64,000 nucleotides of DNA from Ricordea florida (GCA_949710005.1 OX453281.1:19385061-19449060), one strand, 5' to 3'. Shown: positions 44,744 to 54,764, numbered from the stretch's first letter. Translations and numbers: made by a program. The notes: a model not told the origin generated them from the letters alone.

Positions 44744-44892
44744 ATTGCTAATAATCTCGTAATCTGATTGGCTAACTTGCCGTTGTCGATGAGTCTAGAC
44801 AACACTGTTCGCGTCAATGTGTCACGCAATGAATTAGCCAAACAGAAACGCTCATTTTGGGGAATAAACCAATCGGATTACGAGAAAGTTAT
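44744..44892. mobile_element. Foldback MITE
   Basis: ctcgtaatctgattggctaa pairs with aaccaatcggattacgag. Confidence 0.75.
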
Positions 44893-44967
44893 AGACAACG
44901 CTTGCTCTTTCTTTGAGTCACGATCTTGGTCACGCTCTGAAATGTGATATTGTGGTAAAAAACAAAT

Positions 44968-45100
44968 GGAATGTGGTTTAGCGTTGTTTGTGCTCTTATC
45001 GACAACGATTTGCGTCATCACAGTGCTCGGAATTTGTGATGAAAACTGTGATGATGCGTACTCGTCGATAAGACCACAAACAACGCTAAACCACATTCGA
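44968..45100. mobile_element. Foldback MITE
   Basis: gaatgtggtttagcgttgtt and aacaacgctaaaccacattc form the ends; cttatcgac and gtcgataag pair inside. Confidence 0.85.
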
Positions 45101-45502
45101 TTTGTTACATATAGCCTCAAATGTTGCCTTAGCAAAGTTGCCAAGAGTGGCAGTTGTCCACGAGCAGAAGTGTTTGCGTGACAACCCAGTGCTGCGCGAC
45201 ATTTCTCTGATTTTCGATTTTCGGCAGTGAACGACGTGTTTTTACATTGTGTTCGACGGTTCATTAAGGTGGCCCATAGGGGCAGAACACAACTCAATTT
45301 CTCTTCTCAAACACAACAATCTTTTTCAGAACACGATAAAATTTTCTAATACACAAACGCAAACTAAAAGACAACAAAATTAATTGAAACACACCAAAAT
45401 TTCAAAGTCCTGGTAACTAACCCTGACGCTGAAAGCGGCCGGAACCTGGGACTAGCTCTGGTCACATGCACTTTGCTCTTGTCCTGCTTGCTGTTGCCCG
45501 CC

Positions 45503-46060
45503 ATGTTTTGTCACAGTTGTGGTGGTTGGAGAAGAGCAGATCACAAGTTTTGCCCAAAGTGCAGTATACGTTTATCTTCGTCCTCAGCTAGTCAAGTGTC
45601 CTCTTTCAAGAAATGTTTAACCCAAAAGTCGAAAGAGAGGCAAACCACCTTCAATTCCAAGTCCAAGAAAGCGAAGATGGACGAATTTGTAACCATAACC
45701 ATCGGGATTGGTTCTCTATCAAGCGGTGTTTTCAAGCCCGTGAGAGGCAAGTCCCTTCCCCTAAAAGTCAAGAAACATGTCTCAGCAGAGGGAATACTTG
45801 ACGAGGCCTTGAAGAAACGAAGTTCTTGCGACCGTACTTTCAGAAGTGACAAGACTTACAAACTGTGCTTTCCGGATGGAAGCGAAGTGAGCACTCTTCC
45901 GGGAACAAAAAAGCCATTTACATTGGAAAAATACAAGGAAGACCTAGGGAAGACCTACGCACGCATTACGTTGTTTTTATGCCCATTAGAAGATGCTTCA
46001 GACACTGAACCCGAGCGGACTTCCACGTCAGAGGTAGAGAGCTTAAGTTATGAATGTTAG
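45503..46060 (+). CDS. Zinc-ribbon protein with G2E3-like N-terminal domain (185 aa)
   Basis: ATG at 45503 puts the zinc ribbon at the very N-terminus: C3, C6, C17 and C20 (FCHSC and FCPKC). A Ser/Lys-rich basic linker follows (residues about 24-60). Then comes a domain from about 62 to 168 containing VTITIGIGSL, KPVRGKSLPLKV, FPDGSEVSTLPG and KTYARITLFLCP. I associate this domain with G2E3-like proteins and uncharacterised proteins of fish and cnidarians, where a HECT ligase domain often follows; here none is seen. The acidic Ser/Thr tail ends at a TAG. The frame may instead be a first exon with a donor near 46029. It could be a retrotransposed or transposon-borne copy. Function unknown. Confidence 0.6.
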   Translation: MFCHSCGGWRRADHKFCPKCSIRLSSSSASQVSSFKKCLTQKSKERQTTFNSKSKKAKMDEFVTITIGIGSLSSGVFKPVRGKSLPLKVKKHVSAEGILDEALKKRSSCDRTFRSDKTYKLCFPDGSEVSTLPGTKKPFTLEKYKEDLGKTYARITLFLCPLEDASDTEPERTSTSEVESLSYEC

Positions 46061-46142
46061 AATGCCTTAGACCTTGCTGATGATGACAGGGACATATTCC
46101 CAGCATTTAACTCTTTTCAGCGCTATCCTGTCGCTACGTCCA

Positions 46143-46240
46143 GTCGGCAGGTCTTTTCCACGGGTGGCGGGTGGCGGGTAACTGGTGACGGGTAGTGGGT
46201 AACGAGTGGCGGGTAACTGGTGACGGGTAGAGGGTAACGG
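46143..46240. repeat. GGGTGGCGGGTAAC minisatellite
   Basis: Tandem gggtaactggtgacgggta-like units. The complementary CCCGCCAC array is at 47877-47948. Confidence 0.9.
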
Positions 46241-46597
46241 GTGGGTAAGGAGTTCGCTCTATTTCCTTTCTTATCATTCCATTCTACAGAAATTTGCAAC
46301 AAAATCTTCTTAAGCATGGTCGTTGAACAAACTTACCTCATACTTTGAATTCATCAAGAAGGCTGGGTCACTCCCATTTAATGGGATGCTGTTCCTCTTC
46401 CTCTAAAAACCAAAAGCGCGAACTGGTCACTATGATCTTCTACCAAAATATAGCTTGACTTGACCTTTGCTCACCTTTGAGCTTTCACACGGTGTCACAC
46501 GGTGGAGAATTCCCCTAGATGACTCACTGCATGATAATAAACAACTATTCACCTCAGTGTCGGTGGCTAGTGGTGGATATTGACCTCGCCGCGAATT

Positions 46598-47206
46598 TTT
46601 AGTATATACTAAAACAGTGAGATATTGTACACCATGAAAGGAAATTGGCACGGAGAATGGAGGACTTTCTCAAGTGACAAACGCAGCGCGGATCGCCGTA
46701 AGGAATTTTTTGTTGTAATTACTGCCGTACGTCTCGTTTTCTCGCCGACAGAAAAAAATATTGTTTAGTTCTAGTGGCGACATTTTTTCAAATAGAGTTG
46801 CAAACTCTTTCTGTATTTGAAACCATTCTGTAAAAAATAAAATTCGTCTTTGGTTCTCAAGTGAACAATTGACAGCAAATTTGTTTACGCGAGATTAATT
46901 TGCATTTGTAAACAAAACCTTCCTCGTCGGTTTTTGTCGATAAACTGCAGGTTAAAAACATAAGCCATTACATCTGAACACGGTCAAGCCAAATTTAGTT
47001 GCTTTCTTGGAATTTTCAGGGACTGCTTCGTTGTTAATTTGGATGATTTCTTCGCTTGTCATGGATACAAACCAGGACGCCATATTCACCCGGCGGAGCG
47101 AAAAATTCGCAAGTTGCTCGGAGGTAAATAGCACAGGATATTCGGAGTTAGACTAGCCAATCAGAGCGCACCTTCAACGCTATCCACTGTTTTAGTATAT
47201 ACTAAT
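46598..47206. mobile_element. 609-bp MITE with TTAGTATATACTAAAACAGTG ends
   Basis: Left end ttagtatatactaaaacagt, right end the exact inverse (cactgttttagtatatacta). No open frame of note inside. Confidence 0.75.
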
Positions 47207-47637
47207 AGGGATTGTTCACGCTTTGTTCCTGATTTTCATATGTGTAGTACTAATTACCACATTTGCTTTAAAAGTGTAAAGTAACGTACTTAAATGCAAA
47301 CCTGTTAATCTGAGCGTCATTTGATGATATTCGCTAGCGTTTGTATTGCACTTTGTACTTATGCCACGTGTGCGCTTATATTGGAACTTTGTACTTTTGT
47401 CACGTGCGCTTCTTTCAAGAAAGGTTTTCCCTGTTATCAGTCACTTAGTGTAACAAATTAGAAATCAAGAACTTTGAAAAGAGAAATTTAAGCATCTTTC
47501 ATTTCACACGTTAGTGTACTTACTGTCTTTACTTATGAGTGTATTTTGTCCCTAAATACCTAATATAAGCAAGCTACATTGTAAACGTTTTTCTTTTTGG
47601 ATTACATCGATTACATTGATTACATCCTCAACATTAG

Positions 47638-47739
47638 CGAGTGCAGCCTACACTTCTGTTGGACCAAGTCATGTCTCTGATATCTCTTCCTTAACGTCGA
47701 TGGTGACCATTCAAGTAGATCCTGGTGTACTAGAGAATC
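47638..47739 (+). CDS. Possible exon (Ser/Val-rich)
   Basis: Between acceptor aacattag and donor gtgagt. Encodes SAAYTSVGPSHVSDISSLTS, then MVTIQVDPGVLEN. Frame-compatible with the possible exon at 48483 (phase 1 to phase 1). Confidence 0.3.
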
Positions 47740-47876
47740 GTGAGTTTCCGTTCCCGCAGGCAAAGCAGTGCTCTCCAGCGTTAGATTTCTCCACTTGTCA
47801 ATCCAAGTGTCCGTTCATTCGGAAATTTACAGTCCCCGAGGAAACCCTGTCCTCACAATAAAATCAGGCAGAATTG

Positions 47877-47948
47877 TCACCCGCCACCCGCCACCCACCA
47901 CCCTGTACCCGTTACCCGCCACCCGTTACCCGTTACCCGCCACTAGCC
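47877..47948. repeat. CCCGCCACCCGTTAC minisatellite
   Basis: Inverse counterpart of the array at 46143. Confidence 0.9.
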
Positions 47949-48482
47949 ACTCCTTGAAAACACCTGCGCATCCAGTGTACCTTGTTATGGTCTCCCTGTT
48001 AAGTCATTTACATATGCGTACGCAGGTTACGCACGTGACATTCATAGTGTTGGGAGATTCAGGCACGCTTGTAAGTCCACCATCTTGGATGGTTTGTATG
48101 TTAACCTGTACCAAATACATGACGGATCTTTTACAGGTACGACTTTGAGTGGAGTCCAATGCAGTTCTTCTGGTATTTGTGCCTAAGTGTTGAACTTATC
48201 CATATCATGTTTATATTTAGTTTGTAGATTTGTCACCCCTTTGATGAATTGGCTTTATGGTTATTTGATCGGATTGTGTGCATAATTTATAGCACTTTCA
48301 TGTTCACGTGCCCTTTGATCAGAAGTAACTGCAATGTCGAGTTCTGTAATCATTTCTGTATTTCAAATACTTCATTTTGATGTCACTGAAGTGTCCTAAG
48401 TTAGGTTGCTTTCTGCAAAGGATGGTCAAGTTAAATAAATGTTGCTGCTTTTAGGTTTTGTCCCTGTGGATGTAACTTAAAG

Positions 48483-48698
48483 TATTGGATCAGTTACCAG
48501 AGCAGATGATATCAGGTGTTACATCAAATACCAACCAAGCTGCTGCTCACAGTGATGCTGGCCAAGCTGCCATATCAGATAGCAATGTTGGTTTGAACTC
48601 TGATGATGTCAGTGAACTTGCCTCGACTTGTGGATGCCCTGTATCTGGTGTTGAAAGTCAGCTTAGTGATGTAAATGTACTTGGTGATTTTGAAAATG
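48483..48698 (+). CDS. Possible exon (acidic, Ser-rich)
   Basis: Encodes LDQLPEQMISGV, a Ser/Asp/Ala-rich stretch with CGCPVSGVESQLSD, up to donor gtatgt. The acceptor (acttaaag) is weak. Confidence 0.35.
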
Positions 48699-48863
48699 GT
48701 ATGTGCTAAAAGAATATTCATTGACACAAATAATAATGCTTGGTAACTGGTATTTAGACACTGTGAGGCTGCATTCTCTTGTTTAATAACCATGGTTATC
48801 TCGATTAGTTACTGGTAACTAACCCATTTGTTTAAAATTCAGTGTTGTGTGTGTTTTTGTTAG

Positions 48864-48940
48864 ATAGTAGTATAGTTGGGATTAATCAAATACCACCACC
48901 TAGGAACCGTTTTTCAGAGAGGAAACGCTTAAAACGTTAA
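48864..48940 (+). CDS. Possible last exon (basic tail)
   Basis: After tgttag, in frame with 48698: SSIVGINQIPPPRNRF, then SERKRLKR and TAA. Ends in a nuclear-localisation-like basic cluster. The gene to which these three exons belong is not recognised. Confidence 0.35.
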
Positions 48941-49179
48941 CATGTCTCTAGAAGCTGTATTTCAAGGCGGAAAGACTCCCAAGGCAAACAAATACGAATT
49001 GGTGTGGTGCACGAAGATGACCCGAAGATGACCCGAAGATGATCCGAAGATTTTCCGAGCGTTTTCCGAAAATTAATGAGCAATTTCAATTTAGACAAAT
49101 ATGCATACTATAAATCTTCGGAAAAAACGTTGGCGTGCCTACTGTTTCTTGTTGCCTTAAGTGAAAATTTGGTAAAACG

Positions 49180-49521
49180 ATGTCTTATGAGGATAATTGG
49201 GCGAGAGATTATAATGAGGACGAGGTGGATCGGGGAGATTTAGGTCTCCTAGAAGATCCAGAAGACGATGAGCACACGCCCTCCCTCCCACCCTATGATG
49301 AAACGGTAGAGAATCCTGAATACGAGCCAGAATGGTGGGAGCTGGCCCAACGAAATATGGAGGAAGAAGAAGAGGAGATTCTTACCGAATGGGACGTTTT
49401 AGAAAGACAAATTTCTAAGCTGCCTCCGTTAATTCAAGATCTTATCGAAGAGGAGGATCGCGCCCCCGTTCCTATTTGGGGTGGCTATATCGACCAATGG
49501 TTGATTTGTTCAAGTTCGTAG
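49180..49521 (+). CDS. Acidic 113-aa Polinton protein, unknown
   Basis: First ORF inside the element, same strand as the polymerase. Very rich in Asp/Glu with a run of Glu at residues about 60-68, and Trp pairs (EPEWW, WGGYIDQW). No transmembrane segment. I do not recognise a family. Its place beside the element end and the polymerase suggests a replication or regulatory accessory, but this is only positional. Confidence 0.6.
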   Translation: MSYEDNWARDYNEDEVDRGDLGLLEDPEDDEHTPSLPPYDETVENPEYEPEWWELAQRNMEEEEEEILTEWDVLERQISKLPPLIQDLIEEEDRAPVPIWGGYIDQWLICSSS

Positions 49522-49551
49522 ACTTTAAGAGCGCATTTTTTTTTTTTTTTT

Positions 49552-49572
49552 TGCGGTGTATATATATATAGA
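49552..49572 (+). promoter_or_regulatory. TATA-rich site upstream of polymerase
   Basis: gtatatatatatagaacacg lies about 140 bases before the polymerase ATG, after a T tract. A similar tatatag-type motif (tctatatatctg, read in reverse) abuts the 204-aa ORF start at 56605. Confidence 0.4.
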
Positions 49573-49706
49573 ACACGTTGACAAAATTGAGAGCGTTTAT
49601 TTTAGATGGTATGAAGGGGAAGGGTTAAACCGTAGTGGGAGTATAATAGACGCAACGCAAAAGTATTTCCCTTTAGAGAGTGGTGTATCAAAGGTATCTT
49701 CAAAAT

Positions 49707-52700
49707 ATGACCACCGTCAAAGAGTTACGCTCTTTAGCACGAAGCTATGGATTATCTGTAGGTTCTAAGATGCGAAAAGATGACCTCCTACGAGCGATCG
49801 GGGATGCTCGCGCCGTGGAGTGGAGGAAACGACTCCGGAGAGCGCTACAGACGGGGAGATACCCTGCTATAACCAGAGGGGATATAGAGAACCCCCACAA
49901 GAAGTGGCAGCGGGCTCGTGAACTCCGTCAACTTGCGAGAGAGGTTGACGCTGCGCTTTTCTCGGAGGGTGTCCGAAAGAAAACTACTCCAACGATGAGG
50001 GCAGAAGTTCGTAGAAAAATTGAAAACCGTCGAGCCCCATTAGCGCGATCTCTGGTTCGAGAAGGTGCGCGTATACTCGAAGAGTTGGATGGAGAGAGAG
50101 AGGGAGAGGAAGCTGGTCGCCGCTTCTGGAAGTGGTCTTTCTTCCGAGGCGTGGCCGGGTCTCTGGTGGATCGGATTATGGATAAGCTCCATGAGAAGGT
50201 CGCCACCAGCTTCTATCTGCGATACAGTTACACGTATCGACTCCGGAACCTCGAAACGGGAGAAATTATCTTGTTTCACAAAACAGTACAAGGCAGTCCT
50301 TGGATGCAGCGGCTCGAGACGCAAGCCAGAGACTGGGTGCAGGAGGAAGACGAGAAGTGCTTGATTGGTGACCAAATCGAGCGACCTAATACCAAGTGGG
50401 TCTTCATCCGATTTATCTCTGTGACTGTAAAAGCTGTCGTAGATAGGCAGATGCCTTTGTTGGGGACAGGACCACTCCCAGATTGGTTGAGGAGAAAGCC
50501 TGGGATGTATTCCTTGGATACATATGAAGATATCCTCTGCCTCTTTCGGTGTATAGCGGTCCATCGTGGCGCGCGCGTGGATCGTTGTACCAGCCAAGCT
50601 CGAGCTCTTGCGAGAGAGAGATACAAATCACCCGAGACTTGTCCAGGGATTGGACCCCCGAAGGGCTTTTCTCAGGACGAGCTGCGGAAAGTAGAGCAGC
50701 ACTTCCGGCTCGGGATCCGGGTATACGAACCACAAGAGTCTGGAGATTGGTTGCATCGGAGGCACCCGGCGCACTATGAAAAAGTAGGCACTCCACCAAT
50801 GACGATCGGCGTCTACGAGGGGCACGCGTTTCTCATTCGCGACATCCAGAAACTCGCGAAAAAGTTCGTGTGCGGAGAGTGCAATGCAAGGTTCACACAG
50901 TCCTGCCATCTCCATCGCCACGCCGAGCGTTGCACCCAAGGTGAGACAAAAGTTGTCTGCAAAGGAGAGAAAGTGGAAGCTCCGCCGTCTGCCTTTGAGA
51001 AGGCCTTCTACCCACAAAAACGGGATAGCGTCCAAGCCGTCCAATGGCTCGAGTATGAAGCCCGCACCAGAGGGATCCATATCCATCACCAGCTATGTGG
51101 GCATGGAGGCGAACGAGTTATAGAAGGTTTCGCCGTAGACGGTTATGATCCCATTTCAAAGACCGTCTTCCAATTCAACGGGTGCCTATGGCATGGGTGC
51201 AAACGCTGTTTCCCATCGCCGAAGCAACGCCAGGAGCAACTTCGGAATCTTTCCAAGAAAAAGGGCAGCCCTGTTACACGCGAGATAGCATACCAACAGA
51301 CGCTCGAGCGAGAAGCCAAAATCCGAGCTGCTGGCTATCGCCTTGTGGTTCGGTGGCAGCACGAGGAGCCAAAACCTTGGAGAAAAGATCGCATCCTCGA
51401 ACAAAAAACCGAGACCTACCCCCACGCGATCGTGTATGACTTCGAGAGTTACCTCGACAAGTCCAGTGCGAAAAAACCGACCGCCGATTTGACTATAGAG
51501 GGAGACCACGTTCCTATCTCCGTCTCCATATCAGACACCCTGGATCCGACTCCCGAACAACTATGCGTACGAGAGTCAGAGTTGTTGGTCGAAGAATTTG
51601 TTCGAGCGCTAGAACGACGGGCCGTTTGGATACGCGAACATGTTAACGCGAGGTTCCTGCCCGACACCATCGAGCTCTTACCAAAAAAGTATCGGGAAGC
51701 GATCGAAGAGTGGTGCGACCAAGTCCCTGTGCTTGGATTCAATTCGGGGAAGTACGATTTGAACTTGATCCGGAACCACTTCGTCCCAGAAATCTGCAAG
51801 ACGGCCGACCAGTCCATCAAAGTGGGGTGTAAGGAAAACCAGGTTATGTTTATCACAACTCCAGGCTTCAAATTTCTGGACGTTTTGAACTACATCGGCC
51901 CTGGCAAAACCTACGATGCTTGGGTCAAAGCCTACGGTTGCACTCTCACGAAGTCTTGGTTTCCGTACGAATGGTTCGACTCGCACGACAAGCTCGACTT
52001 CCCTGGCCTACCGGACTACCCACAGTGGTTTTCGAAACTGAAAGGCAAATATCTTCTTTCCCTTTCGGAATATCGAGACTGCAAGCGGGTATTCCGGGAG
52101 AAGAGGATGCAGACCTTCGCGGACTGGCTCCGCTACTACAACAATCTCAACGTGGGCCCCTTTGTCGAAGCACTGGCCAAAATGCGCGACTTCTACACCG
52201 CGTATGGAATCGACATCTTCAAAGATGCGGTAAGTCTCCCTGGGGTGTCGATGAGGTTCGTCTTGCGAGGCACACTTCTCAGCCCCAACCCGCCCGAGCT
52301 GTATGCCCCCAACAAAGAAGCGTACGACATGCTCAAAGCGGCGGTTGTCGGTGGTCCTTCGATTGTATTTACCCGCTACCACGAGGTGGGGGTCTCGCGG
52401 ATCCGGTCGCACCAATACGAGCCTACGGCCCAGGCCCACCAATGTCAATGCATCCTCGGCTACGACGCGAACGCGCTCTACCTCTCTACCATGGCAGCCC
52501 CTATGCCCTGTGGGGAGGGAACGGTGATCCACTACCGTAGTCCGGACGAGCCAACCAGGGCTGTCGATGGGTTTGTGGAGGCTCTACGAGAAGGAAGGTG
52601 GTTCGGGTTCGCCGAGGTTGACATCGAGGTCCCCGAACACCTCTGGCCAAAGTTCGAAGAAATGCCCCCGCTCTTCTACAACAAGGAGATCCCCATCGAA

Positions 52701-53726
52701 GCGGTTCCCCAAGAGATGCTGGACTATCTCGAGCGAATGGGACGAACCCGCTCAACAGAGCCGAAGCTTGTCGGAGCCCTATGGGCCAAGAAGATTCTGT
52801 TGTACGCCCCTCTGCTACGCTGGTACCTCGCCCACGGTTTAGTTGTCACCGCGGTGTACCGGACGATCAACTACAAACCGCAAAAGATCTTCGGCTGGTT
52901 CGTCGACCAGGTTACAGAAGCTCGACGAGAAGGGGATACCAACAAGGACAAAGCACTATTCGTTGATCTCTTCAAACTACTAGGGAATAGCTGCTACGGT
53001 AAATTCATCGAGGCGCTGGAGCGGCAGACATTGGTCTCCTACACAGATGACGAAGCGGTTGTCGATCGTGCTCTCCGCTCCTCCTGGTTCGAGGACCTCG
53101 ACGAAATAGGTTCCGCCTACGAGATCCACAGGAGGAAGCAGAAGATCGAGATTACCCGCCCGTTCCAAATCGGAATCACAGTCTATCAGCTAGCCAAACT
53201 ACGGATGCTGGAATTCTACTACGACTTCCTGGACCATTTCGTAGACCGAAGATCCTTCGAGCTCCTACAGATGGATACCGATAGCCTGTACATGGGAATC
53301 GCCGGGAAAAACCTGGACGACGTCGTCCGCCCCGAGCTCCGCGAAGAGTTCGAGGGCTGCAAAAAGAAATGGCTCGCGTGGGATAGATGGAGCGGTCGGA
53401 CGCCGGGCCTTTTCAAACTCGAGTTCGAGGGAACCCGGGCCATCGCTCTATGCAGCAAGGCGTACTACGTTGACGATGGGACAGGAAAAAGTAAAACCTC
53501 GGCGAAGGGGATGTCGAAAAAAGACAACGACTTGACTTGGGGCCGATACAAAGCAGCCCTGTATGGAGCACTCGACCGGGCAGAAAACCGGGGAATCCGG
53601 ATGGACCACGGGAAGATGACAACTTACCACCAGGAGAAACTCGGGCTTTCCGCCTACTACGACAAGAGACGAGTTCTACCCAACGGGATTCACACCGAAC
53701 CCCTTGAGTACACCTTCAGGGGGTAA
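49707..53726 (+). CDS. Protein-primed family B DNA polymerase (Polinton pPolB, 1339 aa)
   Basis: Replicates the linear element. ATG 49707 is the first ATG and begins an SAP-like segment (residues 1-35, TVKELRSLARSYGL). Residues about 275-375 have Cys and His spaced as in a papain/OTU-like protease (C278 or C282, H373), which is an inference. A C2H2-type finger spans 389-409 (CGECNARF...H..H). A nuclease-like segment lies around 440-500 (VDGYDP, FNGCLWHGC). Exonuclease motifs: Exo I D578/E580 (YDFESY), Exo II N679..D684 (FNSGKYD), Exo III Y811 with N815 where Asp is expected. Polymerase motifs: A D920 (DANALY), B K1090-G1098 (KLLGNSCYG), C D1190/D1192 (MDTDS). No stop or frameshift in 1339 codons. 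The 3' end overlaps the integrase by 51 bases. Confidence 0.93.
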   Translation: MTTVKELRSLARSYGLSVGSKMRKDDLLRAIGDARAVEWRKRLRRALQTGRYPAITRGDIENPHKKWQRARELRQLAREVDAALFSEGVRKKTTPTMRAEVRRKIENRRAPLARSLVREGARILEELDGEREGEEAGRRFWKWSFFRGVAGSLVDRIMDKLHEKVATSFYLRYSYTYRLRNLETGEIILFHKTVQGSPWMQRLETQARDWVQEEDEKCLIGDQIERPNTKWVFIRFISVTVKAVVDRQMPLLGTGPLPDWLRRKPGMYSLDTYEDILCLFRCIAVHRGARVDRCTSQARALARERYKSPETCPGIGPPKGFSQDELRKVEQHFRLGIRVYEPQESGDWLHRRHPAHYEKVGTPPMTIGVYEGHAFLIRDIQKLAKKFVCGECNARFTQSCHLHRHAERCTQGETKVVCKGEKVEAPPSAFEKAFYPQKRDSVQAVQWLEYEARTRGIHIHHQLCGHGGERVIEGFAVDGYDPISKTVFQFNGCLWHGCKRCFPSPKQRQEQLRNLSKKKGSPVTREIAYQQTLEREAKIRAAGYRLVVRWQHEEPKPWRKDRILEQKTETYPHAIVYDFESYLDKSSAKKPTADLTIEGDHVPISVSISDTLDPTPEQLCVRESELLVEEFVRALERRAVWIREHVNARFLPDTIELLPKKYREAIEEWCDQVPVLGFNSGKYDLNLIRNHFVPEICKTADQSIKVGCKENQVMFITTPGFKFLDVLNYIGPGKTYDAWVKAYGCTLTKSWFPYEWFDSHDKLDFPGLPDYPQWFSKLKGKYLLSLSEYRDCKRVFREKRMQTFADWLRYYNNLNVGPFVEALAKMRDFYTAYGIDIFKDAVSLPGVSMRFVLRGTLLSPNPPELYAPNKEAYDMLKAAVVGGPSIVFTRYHEVGVSRIRSHQYEPTAQAHQCQCILGYDANALYLSTMAAPMPCGEGTVIHYRSPDEPTRAVDGFVEALREGRWFGFAEVDIEVPEHLWPKFEEMPPLFYNKEIPIEAVPQEMLDYLERMGRTRSTEPKLVGALWAKKILLYAPLLRWYLAHGLVVTAVYRTINYKPQKIFGWFVDQVTEARREGDTNKDKALFVDLFKLLGNSCYGKFIEALERQTLVSYTDDEAVVDRALRSSWFEDLDEIGSAYEIHRRKQKIEITRPFQIGITVYQLAKLRMLEFYYDFLDHFVDRRSFELLQMDTDSLYMGIAGKNLDDVVRPELREEFEGCKKKWLAWDRWSGRTPGLFKLEFEGTRAIALCSKAYYVDDGTGKSKTSAKGMSKKDNDLTWGRYKAALYGALDRAENRGIRMDHGKMTTYHQEKLGLSAYYDKRRVLPNGIHTEPLEYTFRG

Positions 53727-54764
53727 TTCATTATTCCAAGGCACTACCTGCAGCTCCTCGCGGACAAAGCCTCGTTTTGGCCCGTCTCTGAGATAGTAGA
53801 CCACAGGCTCGCCAGGCCGAACAATCGTGCGTTCTTGCTCGAGAACCTCGAGACTCCAAATTGGGTCCGTTGCGCGTCTTCGCCCGCCCTCCGTTTCACC
53901 AGGCTGGTATAAATATCGTACGCTGGCGTCAGAGGAAAGTCTCTCCTCCTCCAAACCAACCGCCCTCCCCGGTACAACGGCGGAAGGTTTTTGTACCACC
54001 GATTTGGATTCGATGGCATCCTGCGGTTTTTTTCCGATCAACTGCGTTGGTTCGTTGTTCAAAGCCGCGACAACAGCAGGCAGCCGAGCCACCCACTGTA
54101 CCGATCTTTCTCCTTCGGGAAGAAGCATCTCCTGGGCGTACTGGTAACCGAACAACCGCTCGGCTAGAGTCCTGTTGAACCTCTCAACGATCGCTTGGTC
54201 TCGGTGGATATCCACGCGGCCACGCCGGACTTCTGTATTGTGGCGAGCTAGTAGCGGCAAGACAGATCCCATGAACTCTTTTCCTGGATCGACTTGAAGT
54301 AGCTTGGGCCACTCGAGAGGGCTTCGCTTGTAGATGCGCTTCAACGCTCCTGCAACTTCTCTCGCTTCCTTTGAAGCCAACGGCTCAGCCTCCTTGTAGC
54401 GCGAGGCAACATCGACCACGGTGAGAGCATACTTGTAAAGCTTCCGTCCACGTCCCGGGCGGTCGTGGGGAAGAAATAGAAGATCGGCCTGATGAACCTC
54501 ATTTGGTGTTGAGACATTGAACCTTGGCCTTGGTATGCGCTGTGGAGACGAGAGGTAGATCTGCCAAATTGCCTGTTTTTCTAGCCAAGCCAGGGCTGTA
54601 TCTTCAGAGACGCCAGCGGCGTCCGCCAACTTCTTCGACGCGGCGTGCCCCTTCCAATAGCCCTGGGGGCTGTAGTAGATGCCAGACAGCTTGCTCCGGA
54701 GGCGGACCAAGTCCGTCGCAGACAGCACCGAGCCTCCGGCATCGTAGACAGGCTTCTCTTCCAT
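53676..54764 (-). CDS. RVE (DDE) integrase of Polinton, 362 aa
   Basis: Catalyses insertion of the element. The N-terminal helix-turn-helix-like part (about 25-70) includes GYWKGHAASKKLADAAGV. The catalytic core has D94 (HQADLLF), the strand LTVVDVASRY, D159 (LLQVDPGKEF) and E194 (AIVERFNRTL), which gives the usual DD about 35 E spacing. The C-terminal part (about 305-345, VVYYLRDG ... REELQVV) looks like the SH3/chromo-like tail of Polinton integrases. All catalytic residues are intact. Last gene of the leftward cluster, convergent with and overlapping the polymerase. An origin from retrovirus-like integrases is possible on the domain alone, but the neighbours fix the assignment. Confidence 0.92.
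   Translation of the reverse strand: MEEKPVYDAGGSVLSATDLVRLRSKLSGIYYSPQGYWKGHAASKKLADAAGVSEDTALAWLEKQAIWQIYLSSPQRIPRPRFNVSTPNEVHQADLLFLPHDRPGRGRKLYKYALTVVDVASRYKEAEPLASKEAREVAGALKRIYKRSPLEWPKLLQVDPGKEFMGSVLPLLARHNTEVRRGRVDIHRDQAIVERFNRTLAERLFGYQYAQEMLLPEGERSVQWVARLPAVVAALNNEPTQLIGKKPQDAIESKSVVQKPSAVVPGRAVGLEEERLSSDASVRYLYQPGETEGGRRRATDPIWSLEVLEQERTIVRPGEPVVYYLRDGPKRGFVREELQVVPWNNELPPEGVLKGFGVNPVG

Noticed and set aside
44878..45297. 139-codon - strand frame
   Set aside because: Spans two foldback MITE arms; no domain, and frame openness follows from the inverted repeat.
50040..53200. Several long frames inside the polymerase on both strands (up to 206 codons)
   Set aside because: Shadow frames caused by high GC; they have no domain and the polymerase frame explains the sequence.
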